Shown piece by piece: positions 53,140-62,311 of a stretch of 64,000 nucleotides of DNA. The stretch's first letter is position 1; each line of letters opens with the position of its first letter. Source of the stretch: SABI01 sp963678555. GTDB taxonomy: Bacteria; Spirochaetota; Spirochaetia; Sphaerochaetales; Sphaerochaetaceae. The stretch covers positions 186,001 through 250,000 of the forward strand of contig CAXXJA010000002.1 of the NCBI GenBank assembly GCA_963678555.2, given 5' to 3'. The notes under the pieces were generated by a model. It saw only the letters and a list, made by a program, of their open reading frames with translations. It did no database searches and was not told where the DNA came from. Made by a program: the position numbers and the translations under genes.

Positions 53140-54552
53140 TTAGCCTGTGATGGTGAATACTTTACGGGCATCACTCACCCTGCCGGTTACTGCCGCAGCG
53201 GCTGCCATGACCGGGCTCATCAGGATGGTTCTTCCGGTGGGAGAGCCCTGACGACCCTTGAAGTTCCTGTTGCTTGTGCTTGCGCAGATCTGACGGCCGA
53301 CGAGTTTGTCGGGGTTCATGGCAAGGCACATCGAACAGCCGGCGTGACGCCACTGGAACCCTGCATCGGTAAATATCTTGTCGAGTCCGAGCTTCTCAGC
53401 CTCTTCTGCCACGATCTGTGATCCGGGCACGGCCAGAGCTGTCACTCCGTCAGCGACCTTTCTTCCCCGTACCACTTCGGCAGCCGCCTGAAGGTCACTG
53501 AGGCGTCCGTTCGTGCAGGATCCGATGAACACGACATCTACAGGAGTTCCTTCGATAGCATTGCCTTCTTGAAAATCCATATACTCCAGTGCTTCCCGTG
53601 CACTGCTCTGGAGATCCTCGGGGAGTGTAGACACTGTCGGGATCTTTTCTGTGATCTGTATTCCCTGTCCCGGGTTGATTCCCCAGGTGACTGTGGGAGC
53701 TATATCGGCGGCATCAAAGTGTACCACATCGTCATACGCCGCATCGGGGGCGCTTGCAACAGCCTTCCACTGTTCAACCGCTGCGTCCCAGGCGTCTCCC
53801 TTCGGTGCGTAGGGGCGGCCCTTAAGGTAGGCGAAGGTCGTCTCGTCGGGATTGATGTACCCGCAGCGTGCACCACCCTCGATGGACATGTTGCAGATCG
53901 TCATGCGTCCTTCCATGGACATGGTGTTGATCACCTCTCCTCCGTACTCGTAGGCATAGCCGGTTCCTCCGTTCACGCCCAGTTCCTTGAGGATATGAAG
54001 GATGACATCTTTTGCCGTGACACCGGGAGAAAGGGTGCCGTTCACGTTGATTCTCCTCACCTTGAGTTTTCCCATCTTCATCGTCTGTGTGGCAAGAACG
54101 TCACGCACCTGGCTGGTTCCGATGCCGAATGCGATGGCCCCGAAGGCGCCATGAGTACTGGTGTGAGAGTCACCGCAGACGATCGTCATGCCCGGCTGGG
54201 TGATACCCTGTTCGGGGCCTACGATGTGTACTACTCCCTGCTTTCCTGTATCGGTATCGAAGAAAGTGATGCCATGTTTCTTTGTGTTCCTTCGAATCGC
54301 GTCGATCATCTCCTGAGCCAGAGGGTCGCTGTACGGTTCCTCAGTCTCGTTGGTCGGCACGATATGGTCTACGGTCGCGAATGTGCGCTGAGGGTATTTC
54401 ACGGTAAGACCCTTTTCTTCGAGCATTCCGAAGGCCTGGGGGCTGGTCACTTCGTGAATCAGGTGGGCACCGATGAACAGCTGGGTCGATCCGTCGGAGA
54501 GCTCTGCAACTGTGTGAGCGTCCCATACCTTCTCGTATAAATTCTTACTCAT
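53140..54552 (-). CDS. leuC: 3-isopropylmalate dehydratase large subunit
   Basis: The 470-residue large subunit, binding a 4Fe-4S cluster. Blocks are VDHIVPTNE, TIVCGDSHTSTHGAFGAIAFGIG with the first cluster cysteine region, VFIGSCTNGRLSDLQAAAEV (second Cys) and GCSMCLAMNPD (the CxxC pair), then SNRNFKGRQGS. It isomerises 2- to 3-isopropylmalate together with LeuD. The length matches LeuC type 1 (about 466). AAAGGAAAGGA precedes ATG 54552. Transcribed with leuD and ended by the terminator at 52452. Confidence 0.96.
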   Translation of the reverse strand: MSKNLYEKVWDAHTVAELSDGSTQLFIGAHLIHEVTSPQAFGMLEEKGLTVKYPQRTFATVDHIVPTNETEEPYSDPLAQEMIDAIRRNTKKHGITFFDTDTGKQGVVHIVGPEQGITQPGMTIVCGDSHTSTHGAFGAIAFGIGTSQVRDVLATQTMKMGKLKVRRINVNGTLSPGVTAKDVILHILKELGVNGGTGYAYEYGGEVINTMSMEGRMTICNMSIEGGARCGYINPDETTFAYLKGRPYAPKGDAWDAAVEQWKAVASAPDAAYDDVVHFDAADIAPTVTWGINPGQGIQITEKIPTVSTLPEDLQSSAREALEYMDFQEGNAIEGTPVDVVFIGSCTNGRLSDLQAAAEVVRGRKVADGVTALAVPGSQIVAEEAEKLGLDKIFTDAGFQWRHAGCSMCLAMNPDKLVGRQICASTSNRNFKGRQGSPTGRTILMSPVMAAAAAVTGRVSDARKVFTITG

Positions 54553-55050
54553 AGCATTTCCTTTCCTTTTATGATGCTGACAATATGAAGCAAATGGATA
54601 AAACTTTCAAGAATAAGAGGCTGAAAACGACACACGACACCGGTTCTCTGTCATCGCTGATCACTCTCCCGTGCCTGATTGTTCTTCAAAGTACGTGCCT
54701 GACGTGTTGCTCCTGAACCTTCCCGCAGATGCCTTCAGCCGTGACCTGGCGGGATCCCTGTCGTTTTCCGGTGACCGGATACACCGGAAACAGGTTGTGC
54801 AGGTTTATGTACCATTCTGTAGAATCGTTGCGGTAACCCTCATTATATCAGAGTGTTTCTGTGGTATCCTCCTGTCGGGCATGAAACTCTCTTTGTATTT
54901 ATGGTGCAATATTTTGTTTTTCCTTCAGATGTACTGTGTTGGTTTTGGGATTAATAAAAAAGTTAGCAAAAAATTATACGATACATAAATGTTGACTTGT
55001 TGTGATACCTGACGTACAGTGATACAAAATACTGTCGAAAGGAGACGTAT
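54553..55050. other. Divergent intergenic region between leuC and the TRAP operon
   Basis: About 500 bases. An open frame at 54671-54988 has no Shine-Dalgarno, no family resemblance and reads into AT-rich DNA, so I treat it as chance. The right part (54940-55050) is AT-rich and carries the TRAP promoter. The leuC promoter must lie in the left part, but no clear boxes were seen. Confidence 0.5.
54992..55020 (+). promoter_or_regulatory. Promoter of the TRAP transporter operon
   Basis: TTGACT (54992-54997), a 17-bp spacer, and TACAGT (55015-55020), 31 nt before the dctP start. GTGATAC occurs twice around it (55003 and 55020 regions), which may mark a regulator site. Confidence 0.6.
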
Positions 55051-56082
55051 ATGAAAAAACATGTATTGGTGTTACTGGTACTCGCTCTCATGGTTGCTTC
55101 TCTGTCTGCTGCTCCTCTTACCATCAAACTTGCCCACCTGAATCCTCAGGAACCTTTTGATGTTCCATCAGCCGCGATGGCTGCGACCTTCAAGAGTGAG
55201 GTTGAGGCGAACAGCAATGGGGAGATTCTTGTGGATATCTACCCCAACGGGGTTCTGGGAAAGGAACGGGAAACGATGCTTCAGGTCAAAGCCGGTATCG
55301 TTCATTCCTTTATCTCATCCACCGGAGGTCTTTCGACGTTCTATCCTCTGATTGACGTGACAAACCTTCCTTTTGCCTTCAGCAGCTACAATGTGGGCTA
55401 CAAGGTGTATGATGGTTCCTTCGGTAAGGAACTTGCCGCCGATATCGAACGCAAGGCAGGTTTCAAGGTCCTTGGTTTCGGTGAGTCCGGTGGCTTCTTT
55501 GCTTTCACCAACAGTGAAAGAGAGATCCGCAGTCCTCGTGATATGAAGGGTCTTAAGATCAGGACGATGTCAGTACCCCTCCACCAGGCGGTTGTCAAAT
55601 CCCTCGGCGGATCCCCGACGGTCGTTGCATGGTCGGAAGTGTATACCTCCCTGCAGACCGGTGTTGTTGACGGACAGATGAACCCCATCTCTATCATCAA
55701 TATGGCTAAATTCTATGAGGTTCAGGATTATATCACCCTCTCGAACCACCTGTATGCTCCCTATGTCTGGGTGATGAGCCCGCGCTTCTACAACGGTCTC
55801 AGCTCGGATCAGAAGAAGATCATCGATGATGCAGCCCGTACCGCAATCCTCGCAGGTCGCGGTGTCTCGAGAATCATCGACTCAAGTGACAAGGGCCTTC
55901 CCACTCTCATGGCGAAGATGAACGTCTATGTTCCCAACAGCTATGAGATGAAGCAGTTCAGAGATCTTGCTATTCCTGCTGCACGTGAATTCCTCGAAGA
56001 TACCTACAAGAGCCAGGGTAAGTACTGGGTTGACCGGTTCCTGAAAGCCATCGAAGAGGCGGAAAGAGAACTCGGACTCTGA
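55051..56082 (+). CDS. dctP: TRAP transporter solute-binding protein (DctP family)
   Basis: A 343-residue exported binding protein: signal peptide 1-21 (VLVLLVLALMVASLSAAP), then IKLAHLNPQEPFDVPSAAMA, VDIYPNGVLGKERETMLQVK, the MKGLKIRTMSVPLHQAVVKS segment with the carboxylate-binding Arg, and VVDGQMNPISII. It captures a C4-dicarboxylate, sugar acid or other organic acid in the periplasm. AAAGGAGA precedes ATG 55051. First gene of the dctPQM operon; a hairpin follows it. Confidence 0.93.
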   Translation: MKKHVLVLLVLALMVASLSAAPLTIKLAHLNPQEPFDVPSAAMAATFKSEVEANSNGEILVDIYPNGVLGKERETMLQVKAGIVHSFISSTGGLSTFYPLIDVTNLPFAFSSYNVGYKVYDGSFGKELAADIERKAGFKVLGFGESGGFFAFTNSEREIRSPRDMKGLKIRTMSVPLHQAVVKSLGGSPTVVAWSEVYTSLQTGVVDGQMNPISIINMAKFYEVQDYITLSNHLYAPYVWVMSPRFYNGLSSDQKKIIDDAARTAILAGRGVSRIIDSSDKGLPTLMAKMNVYVPNSYEMKQFRDLAIPAAREFLEDTYKSQGKYWVDRFLKAIEEAERELGL

Positions 56083-56110
56083 TAGAGCTTTTTACAGTAC
56101 GAATCTGATT

Positions 56111-56142
56111 CAGGGAACACCGACTGTACAGTCGGCGTTCCT
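56111..56142 (+). promoter_or_regulatory. Strong hairpin between dctP and dctQ
   Basis: CCGACTG and CAGTCGG with flanking GGAAC/GTTCC and CAG/CTG form a long stem (one mismatch, one bulge) with a 2-nt apex, 28 nt after the dctP stop and 18 nt before dctQ. No U-tract. It probably sets the ratio of binding protein to membrane subunits. Confidence 0.7.
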
Positions 56143-56160
56143 GTCTAGGAGGAACAATTG

Positions 56161-56700
56161 ATGGACCAACAGGAACCTAAGACCCTTCTCATGATGTCCA
56201 GTCTCAGCAGATGGGTGAATAATCTGGTCAGCTACCTGTGCACGATCTCCATAGGGGGTATGACTCTTGTCGTCCTTCTCGGCGTGCTGTTTCGCTATGT
56301 CTTCAGGCAGCCGCTGGGGTGGTCGGAAGAGCTCAGTCGCTATCTGATGATATGGTCTGCATCCCTTGCGATAAGCATCGGGATACGGGAAAACGAGCAT
56401 GTGGGACTCTCTATGCTCATGGACAGTACGAAGTCCACTCTCGTGCGCAGTATTCTCGGCACCCTGATATTCCTTGTCAATGCCGCCTTCCTTTTCATTA
56501 TGTTCTACTATGCTGTGCTGATGGTCAGGGATGCAACGTTCCAGATCTCAATGGGGCTGGGAATCACCATGGTCCTGCCGACTCTCGCCATACCTGTTTC
56601 CATGGCACTTGCCATACTGCAGCTGGTGTTAGGGTATATCAAGGACATTGCAGACGGGTTCAGCAAGCATGTGGCTGAAAAGAAAATCATTGATATTTAA
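56161..56700 (+). CDS. dctQ: TRAP transporter small permease (DctQ family)
   Basis: A 179-residue membrane protein with four TM segments (SYLCTISIGGMTLVVLLGVL first) and the DctQ block FRYVFRQPLGWSEELSRYLM, followed by WSASLAISIGIRENEHVGLS. It helps couple the binding protein to DctM. AGGAGG at 56147-56152 favours ATG 56161 over the TTG at 56158. It ends 12 nt before dctM. Confidence 0.92.
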   Translation: MDQQEPKTLLMMSSLSRWVNNLVSYLCTISIGGMTLVVLLGVLFRYVFRQPLGWSEELSRYLMIWSASLAISIGIRENEHVGLSMLMDSTKSTLVRSILGTLIFLVNAAFLFIMFYYAVLMVRDATFQISMGLGITMVLPTLAIPVSMALAILQLVLGYIKDIADGFSKHVAEKKIIDI

Positions 56701-56712
56701 GGGGTTCTGAGT

Positions 56713-57999
56713 ATGTTTATATCTATTATTGTAGTATTTGCGACGCTGCTGATCCTTGGAGTCCCAATCGGTTTCACCATCGGTGTAGCCGGTCTTGTCG
56801 GACTGTACATGATGGCTCAGGATGTCGCCATGTTCACGATGGCCCCGCTTCAGTTCTTCAGCGGTCTCGATATGTTCACCCTGATGGCTATGCCGTTCTT
56901 CATCCTGGCCGGGGAGATCATGAACAAGACCGGGATCACCGGTCGGCTCGTGAAATTCTCGAACATTCTTGTAGGTAATGTCCGCGGCGGACTTGCCCAT
57001 GCGAATATCGTGGCAAGTATCTTTTTTGCCGGTATGACCGGTGCAGCTGTGAGCGATACAGCTGCCATCGGTACGATGCTGATCCCGGCGATGGAAGAGG
57101 ATGGATACGATCTTGACTTCGCAGCCAGCGTCACTGCCGCATCGTCAATCATCGGTCCGACGATTCCACCTTCAAACATGATGGTCATCTACGGCTCTCT
57201 GATGAATGTGTCCATCGCAGGACTGTTCGCTGCAGGGTTTCTGCCGGGGCTCACTCTTGCTGCGGTCCTTATGGTCATGTCGGCAATCATCAGTGTAAGA
57301 CGGGGGTACCCCAAGGGTCTGAAGACCACCTTCAGGGAGAAGCTGATCGGTCTGAAAGAGGCTATTCTTCCCCTTCTCATGCCCATTATCATCCTCGGAG
57401 GAATCCTGAGCGGAGTGTTCACTCCCACCGAGGCTGCTGCTGTTGCAGTCGCCTATGCGATGGTTGTCGGATTCTTCATTCTCAAGAGCATTAAGCTGAA
57501 GGATCTCTCTCCGATGTTCGTCAACACAGCGAAGATCACCGGCGTCGTGTTCCTCATCATCGGAACGGCAAGTATCCTCAGCTGGGTTCTTGCTATCAAC
57601 CAGGTACCGGAAATGATTGCCCAGTGGCTTCTTTCCACCACGGATAATCCCAAGATCATCCTCCTGCTGATCATCCTTCTGATGCTTGTGGTCGGGATGT
57701 TCATGGATATCGCAGCTGCACTGATCATTCTCGGACCGATCCTCCATCCGATTGCACTGAGTATCGGGATGAGCGGGATCCACTTCGGCATCATCATGGT
57801 GCTCTCGCTGAACATCGCACTGATGACCCCGCCGGTCGGGGCCTGCCTGTTCGTTGCCTGCAGTATCACGAAACTGAAGCTGTCGACTCTGTCGAGAGCG
57901 ATCATTCCCTTCATCATCGTTGAGGTCATCGCCCTGTTCATCATCGCCTATGTTCCGGAGATCTCGACGTTCCTGCCCGGACTTCTCGGGTTCTATTGA
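56713..57999 (+). CDS. dctM: TRAP transporter large permease (DctM family)
   Basis: A 428-residue, about 12-TM transport subunit of the TRAP system; sodium- or proton-driven uptake of the solute bound by DctP. Family blocks are MFTLMAMPFFILAGEIMNKT, FFAGMTGAAVSDTAAIGTML, ASSIIGPTIPPSNMMVIYGS and LNIALMTPPVGACLFVACSI. Complete length, no breaks. A hairpin follows the stop. Confidence 0.95.
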   Translation: MFISIIVVFATLLILGVPIGFTIGVAGLVGLYMMAQDVAMFTMAPLQFFSGLDMFTLMAMPFFILAGEIMNKTGITGRLVKFSNILVGNVRGGLAHANIVASIFFAGMTGAAVSDTAAIGTMLIPAMEEDGYDLDFAASVTAASSIIGPTIPPSNMMVIYGSLMNVSIAGLFAAGFLPGLTLAAVLMVMSAIISVRRGYPKGLKTTFREKLIGLKEAILPLLMPIIILGGILSGVFTPTEAAAVAVAYAMVVGFFILKSIKLKDLSPMFVNTAKITGVVFLIIGTASILSWVLAINQVPEMIAQWLLSTTDNPKIILLLIILLMLVVGMFMDIAAALIILGPILHPIALSIGMSGIHFGIIMVLSLNIALMTPPVGACLFVACSITKLKLSTLSRAIIPFIIVEVIALFIIAYVPEISTFLPGLLGFY

Positions 58000-58012
58000 T
58001 CAACTGACGTCT

Positions 58013-58050
58013 GAAGCATGCACCCCCGTTCTAACAGTGGTGCGTGCTTC
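58013..58050 (+). terminator. Hairpin after dctM
   Basis: GAAGCATGCAC and GTGCGTGCTTC pair over 11 bp (one G-T) with a 16-nt loop, 13 nt after the stop. The T-run is weak. Confidence 0.6.
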
Positions 58051-58197
58051 CTGAGTTTCATACGAATGCAGTGATTCCGACTGTTGTGATGAGGCTGTCA
58101 GCGGTTTCTCTGCAATAGGCAGATTCCTCCCGTACCCATGGTTTACTCATTACTCCTCAAATGGTAGACTGTGTGTGTCCTGAAGGGAGGCTCTATT

Positions 58198-59262
58198 ATG
58201 GCACGCATACTTGCTGTGGATGATTCAGATCTGGATCTGACCATGATCAGGAATTTTCTCAGCGATCACACGCTCATGACTTCCGGCAACGGCAAGGAAG
58301 CTCTGGAACGTATAGCTGTTGAGCCGGAGTACGACCTGATCCTGCTGGATCTCATGATGCCGCTCATGGACGGATTCGAGTTTCTTGACCGTGTCAATGA
58401 GATGGGGATTACAACGCCGATCATCATACTGACCAACAGTGAGGATGTGGAGAATGAGATCCTCGGCCTTGAGAAGGGTGCTGTCGATTATGTGAGAAAA
58501 CCTCTCAACTTTTTATCTCTTCAGAAGCGGATAGAGCTTCAGCTGAGACTGCTGGAGGCAAAACGGGAGATTGTCGAATATTCCCGTCATCTCGAGCAGC
58601 TGGTATACAAGCGAACAGTGAAGATCCGCAGGGCCCATGACATCACCGTCAGCGCACTCGTGCGCCTCCTGGAAACGCGAAGCATCGAGAGCAAAGATCA
58701 TTCACTGAGAACCCGAAGAATGATGTACCTTCTTGGAAAGAGAGTCAGCAGAGATGGTGATGAACAGTATCAGCTGACCGAGGATCAGCTGAAGGAGATG
58801 GCTGTGACCGCGCCCCTTCATGATATCGGAAAGGTCGGTATTCCCGATTCCATTCTGCTCAAGCCGGGAAAGCTTGATAATGAGGAACTGCGTATCATGC
58901 GCACTCATGTCGAGAAGGGTGTGGAATCGCTGGAGTATGGTCAGAAAGCGGGTGAAGAGCCGATCAGCTTCATAGAGACGGCCAAGACGATCATAGCAAC
59001 CCATCACGAGTGGTATGACGGTTCGGGGTACCCTGCAGGACTCAGCGGTCAGGATATCCCGCTTGCCGGGCGACTGATGGCCGTGATAGATGTATATGAT
59101 GCACTGACCCATGAACGAGTCTACAAAGAGGCGATGTCTCATGAAGAAGCTCTTGACGTCATGAAAAAGGAAGCCGAACGGCATTTCGACCCGTTCATTT
59201 TCTCCTGCTTCCTGGAGATAGAAGGAACCCTCAGTGGAGAATTCTCAGTGTCCGGGGCCTGA
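58198..59262 (+). CDS. Response regulator with HD-GYP phosphodiesterase output
   Basis: A 354-residue protein: receiver domain (1-120; ILAVDDSD acid pair, phospho-acceptor Asp51 in LILLDLMMP, Lys in YVRKPLN), a short coiled linker (residues about 125-150), then HD-GYP with His208-Asp in APLHDIGKVGIP, and THHEWYDGSGYPAGL. Phosphorylation should control c-di-GMP hydrolysis. GGGAGG precedes ATG 58198. The hybrid kinase gene begins 3 nt after its stop, so the kinase's HPt domain is a likely phosphodonor. Confidence 0.92.
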   Translation: MARILAVDDSDLDLTMIRNFLSDHTLMTSGNGKEALERIAVEPEYDLILLDLMMPLMDGFEFLDRVNEMGITTPIIILTNSEDVENEILGLEKGAVDYVRKPLNFLSLQKRIELQLRLLEAKREIVEYSRHLEQLVYKRTVKIRRAHDITVSALVRLLETRSIESKDHSLRTRRMMYLLGKRVSRDGDEQYQLTEDQLKEMAVTAPLHDIGKVGIPDSILLKPGKLDNEELRIMRTHVEKGVESLEYGQKAGEEPISFIETAKTIIATHHEWYDGSGYPAGLSGQDIPLAGRLMAVIDVYDALTHERVYKEAMSHEEALDVMKKEAERHFDPFIFSCFLEIEGTLSGEFSVSGA

Positions 59263-59265
59263 AAG

Positions 59266-62103
59266 ATGAGAAGCAGGTCAGAGACCATCCTTCTTCTTAT
59301 GGTTGTGTTCACCTGTGTGTCTCTCTCTGCGTTAGCAGCCGGTCCTTCCCTCTCTTTTACCGAAGAGGAAAGAGCGTTCATTGAAACACATCCTGAAGTC
59401 CTCATCGGTGTCGACCCCGATTTCATTCCTTTCGAGTTTATCAGTGAGAAGGGAATACACCGTGGAATCGCCGCCGATATCCTCTCGCTCATTTCGAAGC
59501 GTAGTGGACTTGCCTTTATAAGCGATCCTGAACGTACCTGGACAGACGCACTCACAGGTGCCAGAGAGGGAAGCATCGAGCTTCTCGCTGCCATCGGCTT
59601 TACTGCGGAACGGGCAGAGTTCCTGACCTATCTTGAACCCTACATGAACTTTCAGCGCTCCATTGTCATCCAGAACAGCAATACCACAATCAGTTCCTTT
59701 GACGACCTGACCGGCAGGCAGGTCGCAGTCCAGAAAGAGAGCAGTCACGAAGGATTCCTGAAGGACTACCCTGATATCCACCTGAGGACCTACGACACCG
59801 TGCAGGATGCACTGCTGGCGGTGAACAGGGGAGAGGAGGTTGCCTTCATCGGCAATGAAGCAACCAGTGCCTATCTGTCGCGAACCCTCGGGCTCAGTGA
59901 ACTGAAGTTCATTACGGTCAATGAAGGAGGTCCGCAATCTCTTCATATCGCGGTAAGAAGTGACCTGCCGCTTCTTGCCTCCATCATACAGAAGTCTCTT
60001 GACGATATACGTGATAATGAGCTCTCTTCCATTCTCGCTTCCTGGATACAGTACGAACAGACAATCGATTATTCATCCCTTATTCGTGCTGCAGTTATCA
60101 TTCTCTCGCTGTTTCTTCTGACTATCTTCATCAGTGCCTTCTGGATAGTGCGTCTCCGCAAGGTGGTGAAGGAGAAGGTCGCAGCCCAGATCAGGGCTGA
60201 ACAGGCTGATGTCCAGAAGGGGATGTTCATGGCTCGCGTGTCTCATGAAGTGCGCACTCCCCTCAACGGAATACGGGGAATGAGTTACCTGCTTGAGAAG
60301 ACGAAACTCGATCCAGTCCAGAAAAGATATCTACAGGCAATCAAAGGCTCCAGCGAGACGGCTCAGGTTATCATGGAAGACATTCTCGAGTATTCCCGCC
60401 TTGAACAGGGCCGTACGACGATCGAGCATGTTGCTTTCCGCCTCGACGATATCCTTCAGGATACTCTGAGTATCGATTCGTGGATGATCAGGGAAAAAGG
60501 GCTTGAGTTGAAGGTTCAGACCTCACTTGACGTGCCTCCCTACCTCATCGGAGACCCGACAAGGATCCGTCAGATTCTCACTAACCTTCTGCACAATGCC
60601 GTGAAGTTCACCGAGTCGGGAGAGATCTCCCTTTCATTGACGACTTCTGAAACAGCCGAAAACCGATGTCTGCTTCGTATCGAAATACGTGATACAGGAA
60701 TCGGTATGAGTACGGAGCAGCTTTCCCGCCTGTTCAACCCGTTCAGTCAGGGAGATACCTCTATCAACCGGCGTTACGGCGGCTCCGGCCTCGGCCTCTC
60801 CATCGTCAAAGGGCTGCTGGATGCCATGAACGGTACGGTGGAAGTGGTGAGCATGGAAGGAAAGGGAAGTACCTTCACTGTCAGAATCCCCCTTGAGATC
60901 GATCAGGAGGGACAGGCACGTGAGAACCAGCTCAGGAAGTCGGTAAACTTTTCTCAGCACCGGGCGCTTCTTGTCCTTCCCGAGAAAGCCCTCTCACAGC
61001 AGATTGAGGCCCTTCTTGCCCGCTACGGTCTTGCCTATGAATCGGTCTCCTCGTTCGAGATGCTGCTTCCTCTTCTCACTCAGCCGCATTCCTATGACCT
61101 GCTTATCGGTGAACTTGAGAATATCGGGAGTATTCCCGCGGGTTTCTTCGATGCCCTCGACAGCTCTCCCTTCGACCGTCCCTCCATGATACTGTTCATC
61201 CATGATATCGACCCAGAGGGCCTTCAGGGGGCCGTGATGAGTGAACGGGACATCATTCTCCCTCTTCCCCTCATCAACTCGATATTTTTCAATGCCCTTC
61301 TGCAGCTGTTCGGCACAGGTGATAGTGTACCGGTCCCAGAAATGAAACAGGAGGTGACACGCCGTGAGAATCCGCTCAGGGTTCTTGTGGTTGAAGACAA
61401 TGCAACAAACAGGATGATTGTTCATGAACTGCTCGAAAGCAGAGGTCATACTGTTCTCGAGGCTGTCGACGGAAAGGAAGCCTATGAACTGTTCCTGGAC
61501 CAGGGCGACACACTCGATGTGATTCTCATGGACCTTCACATGAGCGGGATGAACGGGTATGAGGCAACACGCCTTATCAGAGAGAAGGACTCCGATATCC
61601 CGATACTGATCCTCTCTGCAGACCTGATCACTTCGGTGGAGGATCAGTTCCATGATCTGCACGTGAACGGTTTCCTGGCTAAACCGTATGATCCTGACGA
61701 ACTGATCACGAAGACCCTCCAGATCGCCCGGCGGCGAGAGAAGGCCTCTGCGCGATCACCCGTGATCGATATCTCTCTCGGCATTTCTCTGATGGGCAGG
61801 AACGAACAGCTGTACCGCCGCATACTCTCTTCCTTCATAGATGAGTTTCCCCCGATCCTTCAGGCTCTCAGGGATTCGGTGGAAAGCTCCGACACTGCCG
61901 CCGCAGCGGCACTGCTTCACCGGTGCAAGGGAAGCTGCGGGGCTATCGGGGCAAAAGAAGCACACCGGCTGAGTGTCGGGTCTGAGAAGATACTTCGCGA
62001 ATCGGGCAGTCTGGTGAACACAGAGGTCGTTGCACAGCTGTTCAGGGTTCTTGAACAGACACTCTGTGAAGCACAGGAGTATCTCACCCGCACTGCCCCG
62101 TAA
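59266..62103 (+). CDS. Hybrid sensor histidine kinase: SBP_bac_3 - HisKA - HATPase - receiver(s) - HPt
   Basis: A 945-residue inner-membrane kinase. A signal/TM segment (1-25) is followed by a periplasmic amino-acid-binding-protein-like sensor (about 30-265) and TM 275-297. HisKA has His327 in MARVSHEVRTPLNGIRG. The HATPase has LHNAVKFTESGE, DTGIGMS and GGSGLGLSIVKGL. A degenerate receiver lies around 565-680. A full receiver carries Asp756 in VILMDLHMSGMNG, and a C-terminal HPt domain has His885 in LLHRCKGSCGAIG. This is a complete His-Asp-His relay, one step short of the Asp51 of the HD-GYP regulator encoded just upstream. It may sense an amino acid or similar small solute. Confidence 0.93.
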   Translation: MRSRSETILLLMVVFTCVSLSALAAGPSLSFTEEERAFIETHPEVLIGVDPDFIPFEFISEKGIHRGIAADILSLISKRSGLAFISDPERTWTDALTGAREGSIELLAAIGFTAERAEFLTYLEPYMNFQRSIVIQNSNTTISSFDDLTGRQVAVQKESSHEGFLKDYPDIHLRTYDTVQDALLAVNRGEEVAFIGNEATSAYLSRTLGLSELKFITVNEGGPQSLHIAVRSDLPLLASIIQKSLDDIRDNELSSILASWIQYEQTIDYSSLIRAAVIILSLFLLTIFISAFWIVRLRKVVKEKVAAQIRAEQADVQKGMFMARVSHEVRTPLNGIRGMSYLLEKTKLDPVQKRYLQAIKGSSETAQVIMEDILEYSRLEQGRTTIEHVAFRLDDILQDTLSIDSWMIREKGLELKVQTSLDVPPYLIGDPTRIRQILTNLLHNAVKFTESGEISLSLTTSETAENRCLLRIEIRDTGIGMSTEQLSRLFNPFSQGDTSINRRYGGSGLGLSIVKGLLDAMNGTVEVVSMEGKGSTFTVRIPLEIDQEGQARENQLRKSVNFSQHRALLVLPEKALSQQIEALLARYGLAYESVSSFEMLLPLLTQPHSYDLLIGELENIGSIPAGFFDALDSSPFDRPSMILFIHDIDPEGLQGAVMSERDIILPLPLINSIFFNALLQLFGTGDSVPVPEMKQEVTRRENPLRVLVVEDNATNRMIVHELLESRGHTVLEAVDGKEAYELFLDQGDTLDVILMDLHMSGMNGYEATRLIREKDSDIPILILSADLITSVEDQFHDLHVNGFLAKPYDPDELITKTLQIARRREKASARSPVIDISLGISLMGRNEQLYRRILSSFIDEFPPILQALRDSVESSDTAAAAALLHRCKGSCGAIGAKEAHRLSVGSEKILRESGSLVNTEVVAQLFRVLEQTLCEAQEYLTRTAP

Positions 62104-62311
62104 GGTGTACCTTCATGAACATGCGGGTGATTCCGGTTCTCTGGATTCGTGAGCAGCGGGGCTGTGACGTGTCGCATGACAGATGATGGACCATACCTCT
62201 ACAGGAATTGAATGCAACCCATCTTTTTGAAGTATTCTGGCAAAGGTATGTTCATTATGATACTATTGATGGAAAGAAGACACATCCGGTGTATTGTGGA
62301 GGACTGTACCA

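Noticed and set aside
54671..54988. A 105-codon open frame between leuC and dctP
   Set aside because: No Shine-Dalgarno, no recognisable family, and its 3' part is AT-rich promoter DNA of the TRAP operon.
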